A DNA stretch of 42,722 nucleotides from Mesorhizobium sp. M7A.T.Ca.US.000.02.2.1 (GTDB lineage: Bacteria; Pseudomonadota; Alphaproteobacteria; Rhizobiales; Rhizobiaceae). The stretch spans positions 1 to 42,722 of the forward strand of contig NZ_RZTT01000004.1 of NCBI RefSeq assembly GCF_003996995.1, in the 5' to 3' direction. The notes below the pieces were generated by a model. That model had not been told where the DNA came from. It searched no databases and worked only from the letters and a program-made list of their open reading frames with translations. Shown here piece after piece: positions 33,608-41,158 of this stretch; position 1 is the stretch's first letter; each line of letters begins with the position of its first letter. Both the position numbers and the translations under genes were made by a program.

Positions 33608-33971
33608 GATACTCTCCTGACTGGTTGGGCCTAGAGCGGGAAGCAAATAAGGAAAACCACCTTAGTTGCACCACCCTAGGTTGTTTTACAATCAGGGGAC
33701 GTTATAACGCTTTCGCCATAAAATATAGCGAAATCAATAGATTGACCCGTTGCGCGCCTTATTTTTAAAGCACGCTATTCGTGTATGGACAGCATTCGTA
33801 ATGCGGGGGTCGCGTGTTCGAGTCACGCAAGCGGCACCATTTCTCCCTTCGTTTCGTCGTCTACCCCTTCTCATCTGGCGCAAAGGATTGCGGCGCCGGC
33901 TTGGCAGATCTGCCATTGTCGAGACCCCGGTTTGGTGTGAAACTCATGGCCTCAGCACGGGAGGTCAAAAA
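33608..33971. other. Integrase upstream region, attR and chromosomal junction
   Basis: No gene is seen in these 364 bases. On the element side there is an AT-rich stretch with TTTCGC (33711-33716) and its inverted copy GCGAAA (33728-33733), a plausible integrase promoter/operator or arm site. attR is at 33792-33839. Chromosomal DNA follows, leading to GGGAGG before the next gene. Confidence 0.5.
33792..33839 (+). repeat. attR, right 48-bp direct repeat (tRNA-Thr 3' fragment)
   Basis: Exact copy of 23710-23757, without the 5' part of the tRNA, so it is not a functional tRNA gene. It marks the right boundary of the element; the sequence beyond returns to chromosomal composition. Confidence 0.95.
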
Positions 33972-34160
33972 ATGCCCAACAATTTCAAGACCGGAGACGT
34001 CGTCAAGCTGAAATCCGGAGGCCCCAGGATGACGATCAGCGATGGCGCAGCCTCGGGCATGTATCTGTGCCATTGGTTCAATCGCGAGGGCGAGGTGTGG
34101 ACCCCGCAACATGCCGGGTTCAAGCCGGAACAACTGATTGCGGCGGACCAATCGGACTAG
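33972..34160 (+). CDS. YodC-family (DUF2158) small protein
   Basis: A 62-residue protein matching the YodC/DUF2158 pattern: FKTGDVVKLKSGGPRMTI, then GMYLCHWFNREGEV and FKPEQL at the end. Members are small beta proteins of unknown function. ATG 33972 follows GGGAGG by about 7 bases. The frame is open upstream to 33750, but that would read through the attR tRNA fragment. It is the first chromosomal gene right of the element. Confidence 0.88.
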   Translation: MPNNFKTGDVVKLKSGGPRMTISDGAASGMYLCHWFNREGEVWTPQHAGFKPEQLIAADQSD

Positions 34161-34323
34161 AGTTCCTTCCATCCCGATCGAGCCGGGATGGGCACCCTCT
34201 TTTGTCCGGGCGTGAACGGATCAGCAGGCGCGACCGACGGATTTTCCGGGTCGCGGCGTTTAACGGTTGAAGCGCGATGGCGGCACAAGCCGTCTGCGTC
34301 GCGCCAACCTGGAGACGCACAAC

Positions 34324-34755
34324 ATGATCAGTCGTTCGATATCAGTCGTTGCCTTGAGTTTGCAGACCGTTGCGGCTTTCGCCCAGGTAACGACGCCGCC
34401 TGCACCGCCGACCGCCGCGCCACTTGCCGCGCCAGGCGCTTCGGGGACCAGGTCCGACATCACGCTGGCCAAATTCCAGAAGCGGCGCGAAAAGGCGATC
34501 ATGGCGGCCGACACGGATGGCGACGGCAAGATCAGCCTGCTGGAATGGGAGGCCTTTCAGACGAAGCGCAACGTCAAGGGCGACGCCGCCAAATCTTTCG
34601 CGCGGATCGATTCCAACCATGACGGCTTCATCGATCACGCCGAACTCGATGCATTCTTCGCCAGGCGCTTCGCCCGGCTGGATAAGAATGCCGACGGCAT
34701 TTTGACGGCCGACGAACTGCCGGGCCACAAAACCGCTCCCAAGCAAGAGCAATGA
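34324..34755 (+). CDS. Secreted EF-hand calcium-binding protein
   Basis: A 143-residue exported protein with a signal peptide (MISRSISVVALSLQTVAAFA, cut near AFA-QV) and three EF-hand loops with good ligand spacing: DTDGDGKISLLE (63-74), DSNHDGFIDHAE (96-107) and DKNADGILTADE (120-131). It probably binds Ca2+ in the periplasm. GGAG lies about 9 bases before ATG 34324; the frame is open to 34267 without a signal. The sigma-factor gene follows 45 bases downstream, so the EF-hand protein may be a regulated output or a sensor partner. Confidence 0.9.
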   Translation: MISRSISVVALSLQTVAAFAQVTTPPAPPTAAPLAAPGASGTRSDITLAKFQKRREKAIMAADTDGDGKISLLEWEAFQTKRNVKGDAAKSFARIDSNHDGFIDHAELDAFFARRFARLDKNADGILTADELPGHKTAPKQEQ

Positions 34756-34800
34756 CCAAGAGGCAATGACGCGCGATGAACATCGGGAGTGCGCCGACTG

Positions 34801-35343
34801 ATGGCTGCGGATCCGGACGAGGAGCTGGTTCGCCGTGTTGGCGCCGGCGAGCCCGCAGCCGTGCAAACGCTCGTCGCGCGCAAGCTGCCGCGTATCCTGG
34901 CGCTTGCCGTGCGCATGCTCGGCGATGCGGCGGAGGCCGAGGATGTCGCCCAGGAAACCTTCGTGCGGATCTGGCGCCATGCCGCGAGCTGGCGGCGCGG
35001 CAATGCGCGCTTCGACAGCTGGATCCACCGAGTGACGCTCAACCTTTGCTACGACCGGCTGCGTCGCAGACGCGAGTGGGTGAGCGGCGACCTGCCGGAA
35101 ATGGTCGACCCTGCGGCACTTCCCGACGCCCCTCGCCAGGAGGACGCGGTTCAGGTCGAACGGGCGCTGCAAGCCATAGCGCCGCGCCAGCGCGAAGCGA
35201 TCGTTCTGGTCTACTATCAGGAGATGTCCAATATCGAGGCGGCAGCGACCTTGCAGATCAGCGTCGATGCCCTGGAGAGCCTGCTTGCGCGCGGCCGGCG
35301 GTCGCTGCAGGCGATCCTGGCGGGGGATGGCGCCGATGAGTAA
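34801..35343 (+). CDS. ECF-type RNA polymerase sigma factor
   Basis: Sigma-70 family factor of extracytoplasmic-function type, 180 residues from ATG 34801. Region 2 is seen in RILALAVRMLGDAAEAEDVA and ETFVRIWRHA, and region 4 in APRQREAIVLVYYQEMSN with IEAAATLQISVDALESLL as the -35-binding helix-turn-helix. No C-terminal extension. GGGAG lies 11 bases upstream; a GTG at 34789 is an alternative start. The following genes encode a one-helix membrane protein and a Spy-like periplasmic protein, a CnrYXH-like arrangement of sigma factor, membrane regulator and sensor. Confidence 0.92.
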   Translation: MAADPDEELVRRVGAGEPAAVQTLVARKLPRILALAVRMLGDAAEAEDVAQETFVRIWRHAASWRRGNARFDSWIHRVTLNLCYDRLRRRREWVSGDLPEMVDPAALPDAPRQEDAVQVERALQAIAPRQREAIVLVYYQEMSNIEAAATLQISVDALESLLARGRRSLQAILAGDGADE

Positions 35344-35429
35344 GCACCGGGCAAGCACCAACGCACCACGGCCATTGCGCCTTGCTGGTGCCGCCTGGCG
35401 CTCGGCGCCGACGGGCAAGGGGGCGACAC

Positions 35430-35882
35430 ATGGCTGAAGGATCCAGGAACGAACCCGCAATGGATGCCAGGCGCTTTGCCGTCTTGGCCCAGGCCTATGG
35501 CGGCGACTTGCGGCGATGGCCCGCGGCTGAGCGAATGGCCGGCACGGTCTTTGCCGCGAGCGGCGCGGGCAAGGCCATCTTGAGGCAGGCCGGAACACTT
35601 GACGCGCTGCTCGACAGCTACCGCGTCGACGCCCCGGACAAGGCACTGCACGGCAGCATTCTGCAGGCTGCCGGCCGGCACCTCGTCCAGCGCCGGCGCC
35701 AGTGGTTCTGGTGGCTGGGACTTGGACTTGCCGGCATTGGTCTGGCCGGTGCCGTGGCAGGGCTGGCCCTGGTGACCATCGTCACGCCGGAGGTCCAGCC
35801 GGACCATTATGTGCTGGATGCCAATGCGACGGCGTTTGGCGATGCCGGCCCCGCTGCCGAGAACGGTGAGGAAAGCCTATGA
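35430..35882 (+). CDS. Single-pass membrane protein, candidate anti-sigma factor
   Basis: A 150-residue protein with a cytoplasmic N-terminal part (about 1-88, with DARRFAVLAQAYGGDLRRWP), one membrane helix at about 93-117 (WLGLGLAGIGLAGAVAGLALVTIV) and a short outer tail. I do not recognise a named anti-sigma domain. Position after an ECF sigma gene and the topology make it a candidate anti-sigma factor, by inference only. AAGGGGG precedes ATG 35430. Its stop overlaps the next start by four bases (ATGA). Confidence 0.75.
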   Translation: MAEGSRNEPAMDARRFAVLAQAYGGDLRRWPAAERMAGTVFAASGAGKAILRQAGTLDALLDSYRVDAPDKALHGSILQAAGRHLVQRRRQWFWWLGLGLAGIGLAGAVAGLALVTIVTPEVQPDHYVLDANATAFGDAGPAAENGEESL

Positions 35883-36334
35883 GCACGCGCTGGGTCCGTG
35901 GTCTGGTTATTGCTTCCGTGGTGCTGAACGTCTTTCTTGCCGGCGCATTCGTCGGCGGTGCGGTCTGGCTGAGAAATGCCAAAACAGGTGTCTCGCTGGA
36001 ATCGGCCGGCCGACAACTTCCCGACCAGGATCGCAAGGCGTTCCGCGAGGCGCTGCGCCAGGTTCGCGTGCAGTCCCGTCAGATCATTCTGGATGGCCAG
36101 CAGGCGAGGCAGGAGGCAGCAGACCTGTTGCAACAGCCTGTCATGGACGAGGCCGCCGTGTCGGCTGCCCTGGAGCGGGCACGCAACGCCGACGCGACGG
36201 TTCGCACCCGGCTCGAGCAGGCCATTGTCGACTTCGCGGCGAACACATCACTCGAAAACCGGAGCGTGCTGGCACAGGCATTGCTGCGCCATATGGAACG
36301 CCGCGCTGCCGTTGCGCCGAAAAAATCGCCATGA
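35879..36334 (+). CDS. Spy/CnrX-like periplasmic heavy-metal sensor family protein
   Basis: A 151-residue protein with an N-terminal anchor helix (LVIASVVLNVFLAGAFVGGAVW) and an all-helical periplasmic part: DRKAFREALRQVRVQSRQ, a middle helix, then LEQAIVDFAAN and ENRSVLAQALLRHMER. This is the Spy/CpxP/CnrX (heavy-metal resistance, PF13801-like) pattern. CnrX needs several histidines and a methionine for metal; here only one histidine, near the C-terminus, is present, so metal sensing is doubtful. Translation is coupled to the candidate anti-sigma gene. Confidence 0.85.
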   Translation: MSTRWVRGLVIASVVLNVFLAGAFVGGAVWLRNAKTGVSLESAGRQLPDQDRKAFREALRQVRVQSRQIILDGQQARQEAADLLQQPVMDEAAVSAALERARNADATVRTRLEQAIVDFAANTSLENRSVLAQALLRHMERRAAVAPKKSP

Positions 36335-36446
36335 CGACCGACGGAAAAGGCGGGAGACGCCGTTTAACGAAGAGAAGGGACAAGCCTGCCCGATCGCACC
36401 GTGCCGGGCGGCCATCTTCAAACTCGAATGCACTCGGAGTCCAATT

Positions 36447-36734
36447 ATGAGTCGCCTGAAAAACTATGCAGCAACCGCTATCCTGGCCATCGGTGGAACT
36501 GTCGTGACAGCCTCCGCGTCCAGCGCGATGCCCTTCATGTCTGTAACCCATCCGGCCGCCCCGGCATTGGTCGAGCATGTCCGCTGGGGGTGCGGCATCG
36601 GCTGGCACCCGAACCGATGGGGCCGTTGCGTGCCGAACGGCGTCGTCGTCGTGCGCCCGCACTACCATTACTGGCACGCTCCGGTCTATGGCTGGCACCC
36701 GCACCATCACTGGCGCCGCTGGCACCATAACTGA
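36447..36734 (+). CDS. Small secreted GCG_CRPN-like His/Trp-rich protein
   Basis: A 95-residue exported protein: signal peptide to about residue 27 (ILAIGGTVVTASASSA), then the GCG_CRPN-type motif GCGIGWHPNRWGRCVPN (49-65, cysteines C49 and C61). The tail is rich in His, Trp and Tyr (PHYHYWHAPV, GWHPHHHWRRWHHN). Such His clusters could bind metal ions; the function is unknown. GGAG lies about 9 bases before ATG 36447. It may be the last gene of the sigma-factor cluster and is followed by a strong hairpin. Confidence 0.82.
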   Translation: MSRLKNYAATAILAIGGTVVTASASSAMPFMSVTHPAAPALVEHVRWGCGIGWHPNRWGRCVPNGVVVVRPHYHYWHAPVYGWHPHHHWRRWHHN

Positions 36735-36744
36735 TCGAAGCACC

Positions 36745-36768
36745 GCGGGGCCAGGCACCTGGCCCCGC
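36745..36768. terminator. GC-rich hairpin between convergent genes
   Basis: GCGGGGCCAGG-CA-CCTGGCCCCGC is a perfect 11-bp inverted repeat 10 bases after the stop at 36734. No T-run follows; it may still end transcription from either side, since iorB approaches from the right. Confidence 0.6.
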
Positions 36769-36854
36769 GTCAGCGCCGGCGCACGGGCAATCCTGTCAGC
36801 CAGCCCGGAGTTAAGGTTAGCGCCGCTCCAATCCGTGGACGCCCGCTAGATATC

Positions 36855-38435
36855 TCAGCCGATTGGGTCCGGCCCCAGCGTCGCCACCGTCTTCAGCGCG
36901 CCGTCGAGCATGTCGCCCTTCTCGTCCTTCAGCGCCATCTCGCGCAGGCGGCGGATCCAGTCGGCGGCGTCGGCTCGGCCCTTGACCAGGTCGAGCGCCG
37001 ACAGCACGCGGTCGAATTTCGACTGTGCCCGGACATGGGTGTCGCTGTAGCCCTTGATCAGCCGGCGGCAATTGAGGATCTCGACGGCCAGTGCGTAGTC
37101 CTGGGGCACATGGTCGAGAGCCAGCGCGTACCAGCGATCGAGATGCGCGACCTCGACCTTGTGGCGCAGCAGACTGCGGCGCCAGCGGCGCAGGCCGCCG
37201 ATGAACCACAAAGCGGCAAAGCCGGCAAAACTGTCGGTGCGGATGCGGCGACCATGATTGATGCGACGATCGAGAAAGGCGGCGAGCTTCGGGCGGCTTT
37301 CGATATAGCTTCCCAGCCCCGCCGGCAGCGTGCCGCAGAACTCCTCGATGCGCGGGTGGAAATATTCGGTCACCTGCAGGATCGAGCCGTCCTTGACGCC
37401 GACCTCGCGGCGCACGCGTTTGCCGCGCGTCGAACGTGTCTTGAGATCGGCGACACGGATCATGTCGTCGTAGCATAGCGCGTTGGCCAGATGCTTGGCA
37501 GCAGCGATCGACAGGCCATAGCCCTGAAGCGGCCCGTCCAGCGCGACGGCCTTGTCCAACCGGTCGAGATACTCGCGCCCATAGGCGATGTCCTGATAGT
37601 CGACGACCTTTCTCAAGCCCCGAAGTGCCATGTCGCGTACGGCTACCGGCAACAGGTCGATGCGGGCAGCCAAGGCCTGCCAGCCCTGCAGCAGGTTTTG
37701 CGGGCCACTCACCTGTCCTGTGCCCAGGGCAGATTCGACAATCGCGGGCTCAGCCGGCTTCTGCGCCGGTGCTGCCGTGCCGCGCGCGCGGTCAAACGCA
37801 GCGCCGAAGGCAGCAAGGCTGGCTTTGACGCCCCGGCCGCCGGCACCGATCGCCTGTTCGTAGCTCTCGCGGGTGAAGGGCAGCGCATCGGACCCCGCTA
37901 GCGCGCCAAGCAGGCTGGCCGAGATCATCGAGCCATTGTCGGCTGCGATCTTTTCCATGTCGAAAGCGATGAAGCGCTTCGATGCGGCTTCCGCCGTCGC
38001 ATGCACCTTGGAGGACGAAGCCCGGCCATCGCCCGGTTCGATCTTTTCCGACACGGCGGCGATGCGGTGCGACGAGGCAATCAGCGTGGTGCGGTCGGGC
38101 GTGACGAAGCCGCGAATGATGGCACGGCCGGCTTCCATCAATTCGGCGGCGATCAGGATGTCGACGTCGCCCTGCGACGGCGACAGCGCAAAGACCGGCA
38201 GCCGGCCGGTGTCGCGGGCCATCTCGACATAATAGATGGTGGCGCCGGTACGCTGGGCGACGCCGGCGACCGAGGTCGATTGCGCGACATAGCCGTTGCG
38301 CTCGGCGACATCGGTGATCCAGTCGGCGAGCACGCCACCGCCCTGGCCGCCGACCGCCAGCACGGCGAGCTTGATGACACGCTCGCTATCCTGAGCGCCG
38401 GCGCGGGCGCGAAGTGGGGGGACAGCGTCAAGCAT
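36855..38435 (-). CDS. iorB: Indolepyruvate ferredoxin oxidoreductase, beta subunit family
   Basis: Partner of IorA in oxidative decarboxylation of indolepyruvate or other aryl-pyruvates to the acyl-CoA. The 526-residue product has the gamma-type 2-oxoacid oxidoreductase domain (about 20-215: AVLAVGGQGGGVLADWITD and VAQRTGATIYYVE). It then has a long C-terminal helical region (about 245-520), beyond the roughly 200 residues of archaeal IorB; extended forms occur in proteobacteria (a DUF6537-like tail). The start overlaps the iorA stop by 8 bases. Confidence 0.88.
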   Translation of the reverse strand: MLDAVPPLRARAGAQDSERVIKLAVLAVGGQGGGVLADWITDVAERNGYVAQSTSVAGVAQRTGATIYYVEMARDTGRLPVFALSPSQGDVDILIAAELMEAGRAIIRGFVTPDRTTLIASSHRIAAVSEKIEPGDGRASSSKVHATAEAASKRFIAFDMEKIAADNGSMISASLLGALAGSDALPFTRESYEQAIGAGGRGVKASLAAFGAAFDRARGTAAPAQKPAEPAIVESALGTGQVSGPQNLLQGWQALAARIDLLPVAVRDMALRGLRKVVDYQDIAYGREYLDRLDKAVALDGPLQGYGLSIAAAKHLANALCYDDMIRVADLKTRSTRGKRVRREVGVKDGSILQVTEYFHPRIEEFCGTLPAGLGSYIESRPKLAAFLDRRINHGRRIRTDSFAGFAALWFIGGLRRWRRSLLRHKVEVAHLDRWYALALDHVPQDYALAVEILNCRRLIKGYSDTHVRAQSKFDRVLSALDLVKGRADAADWIRRLREMALKDEKGDMLDGALKTVATLGPDPIG

Positions 38436-40581
38436 CGGCGAAGGTCAGCCGCCGGCTTTCGCGGCGTCGCTGCAACAGGCTGATGGTGGCGCGGCGCGCG
38501 GCTTCCAGGAAACGGTCCCAGCGGCTCGGATTGTGGACGACGTCGGCGCGGTAGAAGGATGGGCAGAGCACTGCCGCATCGGCGACCTCGCCACAATTGC
38601 CGCAGCCGACGCAGCTCTGGTCGATATGAGCGACCGGATCGTCGCGCAGCGGATCGTCTGTTGACTTGACCGACAGCGAGGGACAGCCGGACAGCCGCAT
38701 GCAGGCATGGTCGCCCGTGCAGATATCCTCATCGACACCGAATTTCGGTTTCACCACACGGGTCCCGCCCTTGATCGCCTTGTCGACCAGCGGCTTTTCG
38801 CGGCGCTGCCGGTTGAGCATGCATTCGGACGAGGCGACGATGACCTTCGGCCCTTTCTCGTCCGTCGTCAGCGCCTCACGCAGCGTGTCCTGCATCTTGG
38901 TCACGTCATAGGTGCGGTCGACATGGCGCAGCCATTTGACGCCCATGCCTTTGACCGCCTCGGTGATCGGATGCTTCGTCGACTTGGTCTTGTTGCCGGC
39001 GCGCGATGACAGGATGTCCTGCCCACCCGTGGCTGCCGAGTAAAAATTGTCGACGATGACGATGACGCCGTCGTTCTTGTTGAACACCGCATTGCCGATC
39101 GAGGAGGTCAGGCCATTGTGCCAGAAGCCGCCATCGCCGACGAAGGAGATCGAACGGCGCTTGGCATCGGGCGAATTGAAGGCTGAGGCAGAGGCCGGAC
39201 CCAGGCCATAGCCCATGGTGGTGGCACCGAGCTCGAAGGGCGGCATGATCGAGAACAGATGGCAGCCTATGTCGGAGGCTATGTGGTGCTTGCCGAGCTC
39301 CTGCTCGACCAGCTTGGTCGCGGCAAAGATCGGCCGTTCCGGGCAGCCGATGCAGAAGCCCGGCGGACGGCCCGGCACGACGTTGATCAGGTCGGCTGCG
39401 TCGACGCCATCGCCGACCTTGTTGGGCGCTCGCACTTCGCCGGGCAAAAGATGCGGCGCCTCGGCGCGCAGGAAGGCGCCGATGCCGTCAAGCATGACCT
39501 GGCCGGTGTATTCGCCGGCCATCGGCAGATGCTCCTTGCCGACCAGCCTGGTGCCGCGGCCCGCCTTGTGCAGCATCGAGGCAAAGGCCTGTTCGATGTA
39601 GTTGGGCTGGCCTTCCTCGACGACCAGCACCGACTGCTTGCCCTCGCAGAACGACAGGAACTCGTCATCGATCAAGGGATAAACGGCATTGAGCACATAG
39701 AGCGGCACATCGGTGTCGCCATAAATGTCGGCAAGGCCGAGCCGCTGCAACGCGCGGATGACCGAATTGTACATGCCACCCTGCATGACGATGCCGACCG
39801 AGCCGTGGTCCGAGCCGAAGAACTCGTTGATCTTGTTCTTGGTGATGAAGTCCACCGCCGCCGGCCAGCGCTTCTGCACCTTCTCCTTCTCATGCAGGAA
39901 GGAGGCGGGCGGCAGCACGATGCGGCCGGTGTCGCGGCGCGGCGCGTCGAGCGCATCGGCGACCGTCATGTCAGGCCGCTTGTTGTCCTTGGCGATGAAA
40001 TGGCCATGCACGTGGCAGCAGCGGATGCGCACCTGCAGCATGACCGGCGTGTTGGAAATCTCCGACAGTTCGAAACCGTCCTCCACCGCCTTGACGATCG
40101 ATGGCAGATTGGGGCGCGGGTCGAGCAGCCAGACCTGGCTTTTCATGGCGAAGGCATGGCTGCGCTCCTGCATGATCGAGGAGCCTTCGCCATAGTCCTC
40201 GCCGACAATGATCAACGCGCCGCCGGTGACGCCGCCGGAGGCGAGATTGGCCAGCGCATCGGAGGCGACATTGGTGCCGACCGTCGACTTGAAGGTCGCC
40301 GCACCGCGGATCGGATAATGCACCGAGGCGGCCAGCATGGCGGTGGCGGTGGCTTCCGAGGCGCTGGCCTCGAAGTGCACGCCGAGTTCGCCCAGAATGT
40401 CCTGCGCGTCGGCCAGCACGTCCATCAGATGACTGATCGGCGCGCCCTGATAGCCGCCGACATAGCCGACGCCGCATTGCAGCAGCGCCTTGGTGATGGC
40501 GAGAATGCCTTCGCCTGCAAATTCCTCGCCGGCGCCGAGCCGGAGCTTCTCGACTTCCCTGGCAAAAGACCGTTCGGCCAT
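38428..40581 (-). CDS. iorA: Indolepyruvate ferredoxin oxidoreductase, alpha subunit
   Basis: Thiamine-diphosphate and Fe-S enzyme subunit, 717 residues. The N-terminal pyrimidine-binding domain contains YVGGYQGAPISHLMD. The ThDP motif is seen in FVGDGGFWHNG followed by NDGVIVIVDN, and CIGCPERP precedes it. The C-terminal ferredoxin-like part holds CTGDHACMRLSGCP and CVGCGNCGEVADAAVLC (about 620-690). An aerobic Gram-negative host suggests a role in aromatic amino acid or phenylacetate-type degradation. Downstream iorB overlaps it; marR lies upstream on the same strand. Confidence 0.92.
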   Translation of the reverse strand: MAERSFAREVEKLRLGAGEEFAGEGILAITKALLQCGVGYVGGYQGAPISHLMDVLADAQDILGELGVHFEASASEATATAMLAASVHYPIRGAATFKSTVGTNVASDALANLASGGVTGGALIIVGEDYGEGSSIMQERSHAFAMKSQVWLLDPRPNLPSIVKAVEDGFELSEISNTPVMLQVRIRCCHVHGHFIAKDNKRPDMTVADALDAPRRDTGRIVLPPASFLHEKEKVQKRWPAAVDFITKNKINEFFGSDHGSVGIVMQGGMYNSVIRALQRLGLADIYGDTDVPLYVLNAVYPLIDDEFLSFCEGKQSVLVVEEGQPNYIEQAFASMLHKAGRGTRLVGKEHLPMAGEYTGQVMLDGIGAFLRAEAPHLLPGEVRAPNKVGDGVDAADLINVVPGRPPGFCIGCPERPIFAATKLVEQELGKHHIASDIGCHLFSIMPPFELGATTMGYGLGPASASAFNSPDAKRRSISFVGDGGFWHNGLTSSIGNAVFNKNDGVIVIVDNFYSAATGGQDILSSRAGNKTKSTKHPITEAVKGMGVKWLRHVDRTYDVTKMQDTLREALTTDEKGPKVIVASSECMLNRQRREKPLVDKAIKGGTRVVKPKFGVDEDICTGDHACMRLSGCPSLSVKSTDDPLRDDPVAHIDQSCVGCGNCGEVADAAVLCPSFYRADVVHNPSRWDRFLEAARRATISLLQRRRESRRLTFADA

Positions 40582-40643
40582 TTTTCAATCCTTCCGTTGC
40601 CGCCCTGCGCTGGCGGCGCGTAGGTCTATCTGCTTGACCTCTT

Positions 40644-40677
40644 CCGAAAACCGGGATCCACTTTTCGGGGTCATGCT
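40644..40677. repeat. Rhizobial-type intergenic palindromic element, copy 2
   Basis: On the minus strand GCATGACCCCGAAAAGTGGA is followed by TCCCGGTTTTCGG. It matches copy 1 at 6581-6613 except at a few positions. It starts at the last bases of the marR stop codon, as copy 1 does at the Dabb stop. Confidence 0.75.
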
Positions 40678-41158
40678 AGATGTCGTGCTTGCGAATGTTC
40701 TTCAGCATCTTCAAAAGCGTGGCGATGAGTGCGGAATATTCAGCGTCGTCGATATCGTCGAACATCGCCTCGAACGCGTCATGCATGGCCGGCCAGGCGC
40801 GCGCGAACTCGGCGCGGCCCTCGTCGGTCAGGAACACATGGCGGATGCGGCTGTCGGTGACACCCTGTTCGCGCCGTACGAGGCCCTGGCCCTCCAGTGA
40901 GTCGAGCGTCCGGCTCAAGGTCGATTGCTCGATGACCGTATAGACCGAGAGGTCGTTGACGGTGATGCCGTCGGTGACCGACAGCACGGCCAGCGTGCGG
41001 ACCTGCGGAATGGTCAGGCCTTGCTTGCGAAAATCGTCGCGCAGGGTGGCGTTGTAGCGGCCCATGATGCGGTTCATCAGATAGGGCGCGAATTGCTGCA
41101 GGCCGATCTGCCCCAGGGTCGAAATGCGCTGGCGCTTCTCAGTGACCTTCTCTTCCAT
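40676..41158 (-). CDS. MarR-family transcriptional regulator
   Basis: A 160-residue winged-helix regulator. The DNA-binding part is TVNDLSVYTVIEQSTLSRTL, followed by the wing QGLVRREQGVTDSRIRHVFLTDEGR, cited in part. ATG 41158 shares a base with the stop of the upstream oxidoreductase gene (TAATG), so it is translated with it. MarR proteins usually respond to aromatic ligands. Its place between an FAD oxidoreductase and iorAB suggests control of this aromatic-pyruvate locus, by inference. The open frame to 41287 overlaps the oxidoreductase and is not used. Confidence 0.9.
   Translation of the reverse strand: MEEKVTEKRQRISTLGQIGLQQFAPYLMNRIMGRYNATLRDDFRKQGLTIPQVRTLAVLSVTDGITVNDLSVYTVIEQSTLSRTLDSLEGQGLVRREQGVTDSRIRHVFLTDEGRAEFARAWPAMHDAFEAMFDDIDDAEYSALIATLLKMLKNIRKHDI

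Larger units (their letters stand above)
23710..33839. mobile_element. About 10.1-kb integrative element in tRNA-Thr
   Basis: Defined by perfect 48-bp direct repeats at both ends, one within tRNA-Thr and one an orphan tRNA 3' fragment. An inward-reading tyrosine integrase sits beside the right repeat. Contents: integrase, AlpA-like protein, 84-aa protein, PrimPol-D5 primase-helicase, an operon of five unknown genes plus a two-gene soluble/membrane pair, and one lone plus-strand gene at the left end. I recognise no capsid, portal, tail, large-terminase, relaxase or type IV secretion gene. It therefore looks like a phage satellite or a non-self-transmissible integrative element. Several parts are visibly less GC-rich than the chromosome (24541-24600 has 22 G+C of 60). 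Confidence 0.93.

Noticed and set aside
33792-33839. Second tRNA-Thr gene
   Set aside because: It lacks the acceptor 5' strand and D arm; it is only the attR copy of the 3' part.
33750-33971. Upstream extension of the YodC-like gene through attR
   Set aside because: It reads through a tRNA fragment; GGGAGG before ATG 33972 defines the start.
35976-36446. Upstream extension of the GCG_CRPN-like gene to a 252-residue protein
   Set aside because: It overlaps the Spy-like gene out of frame, is Arg/Ala-rich and would bury the signal peptide.
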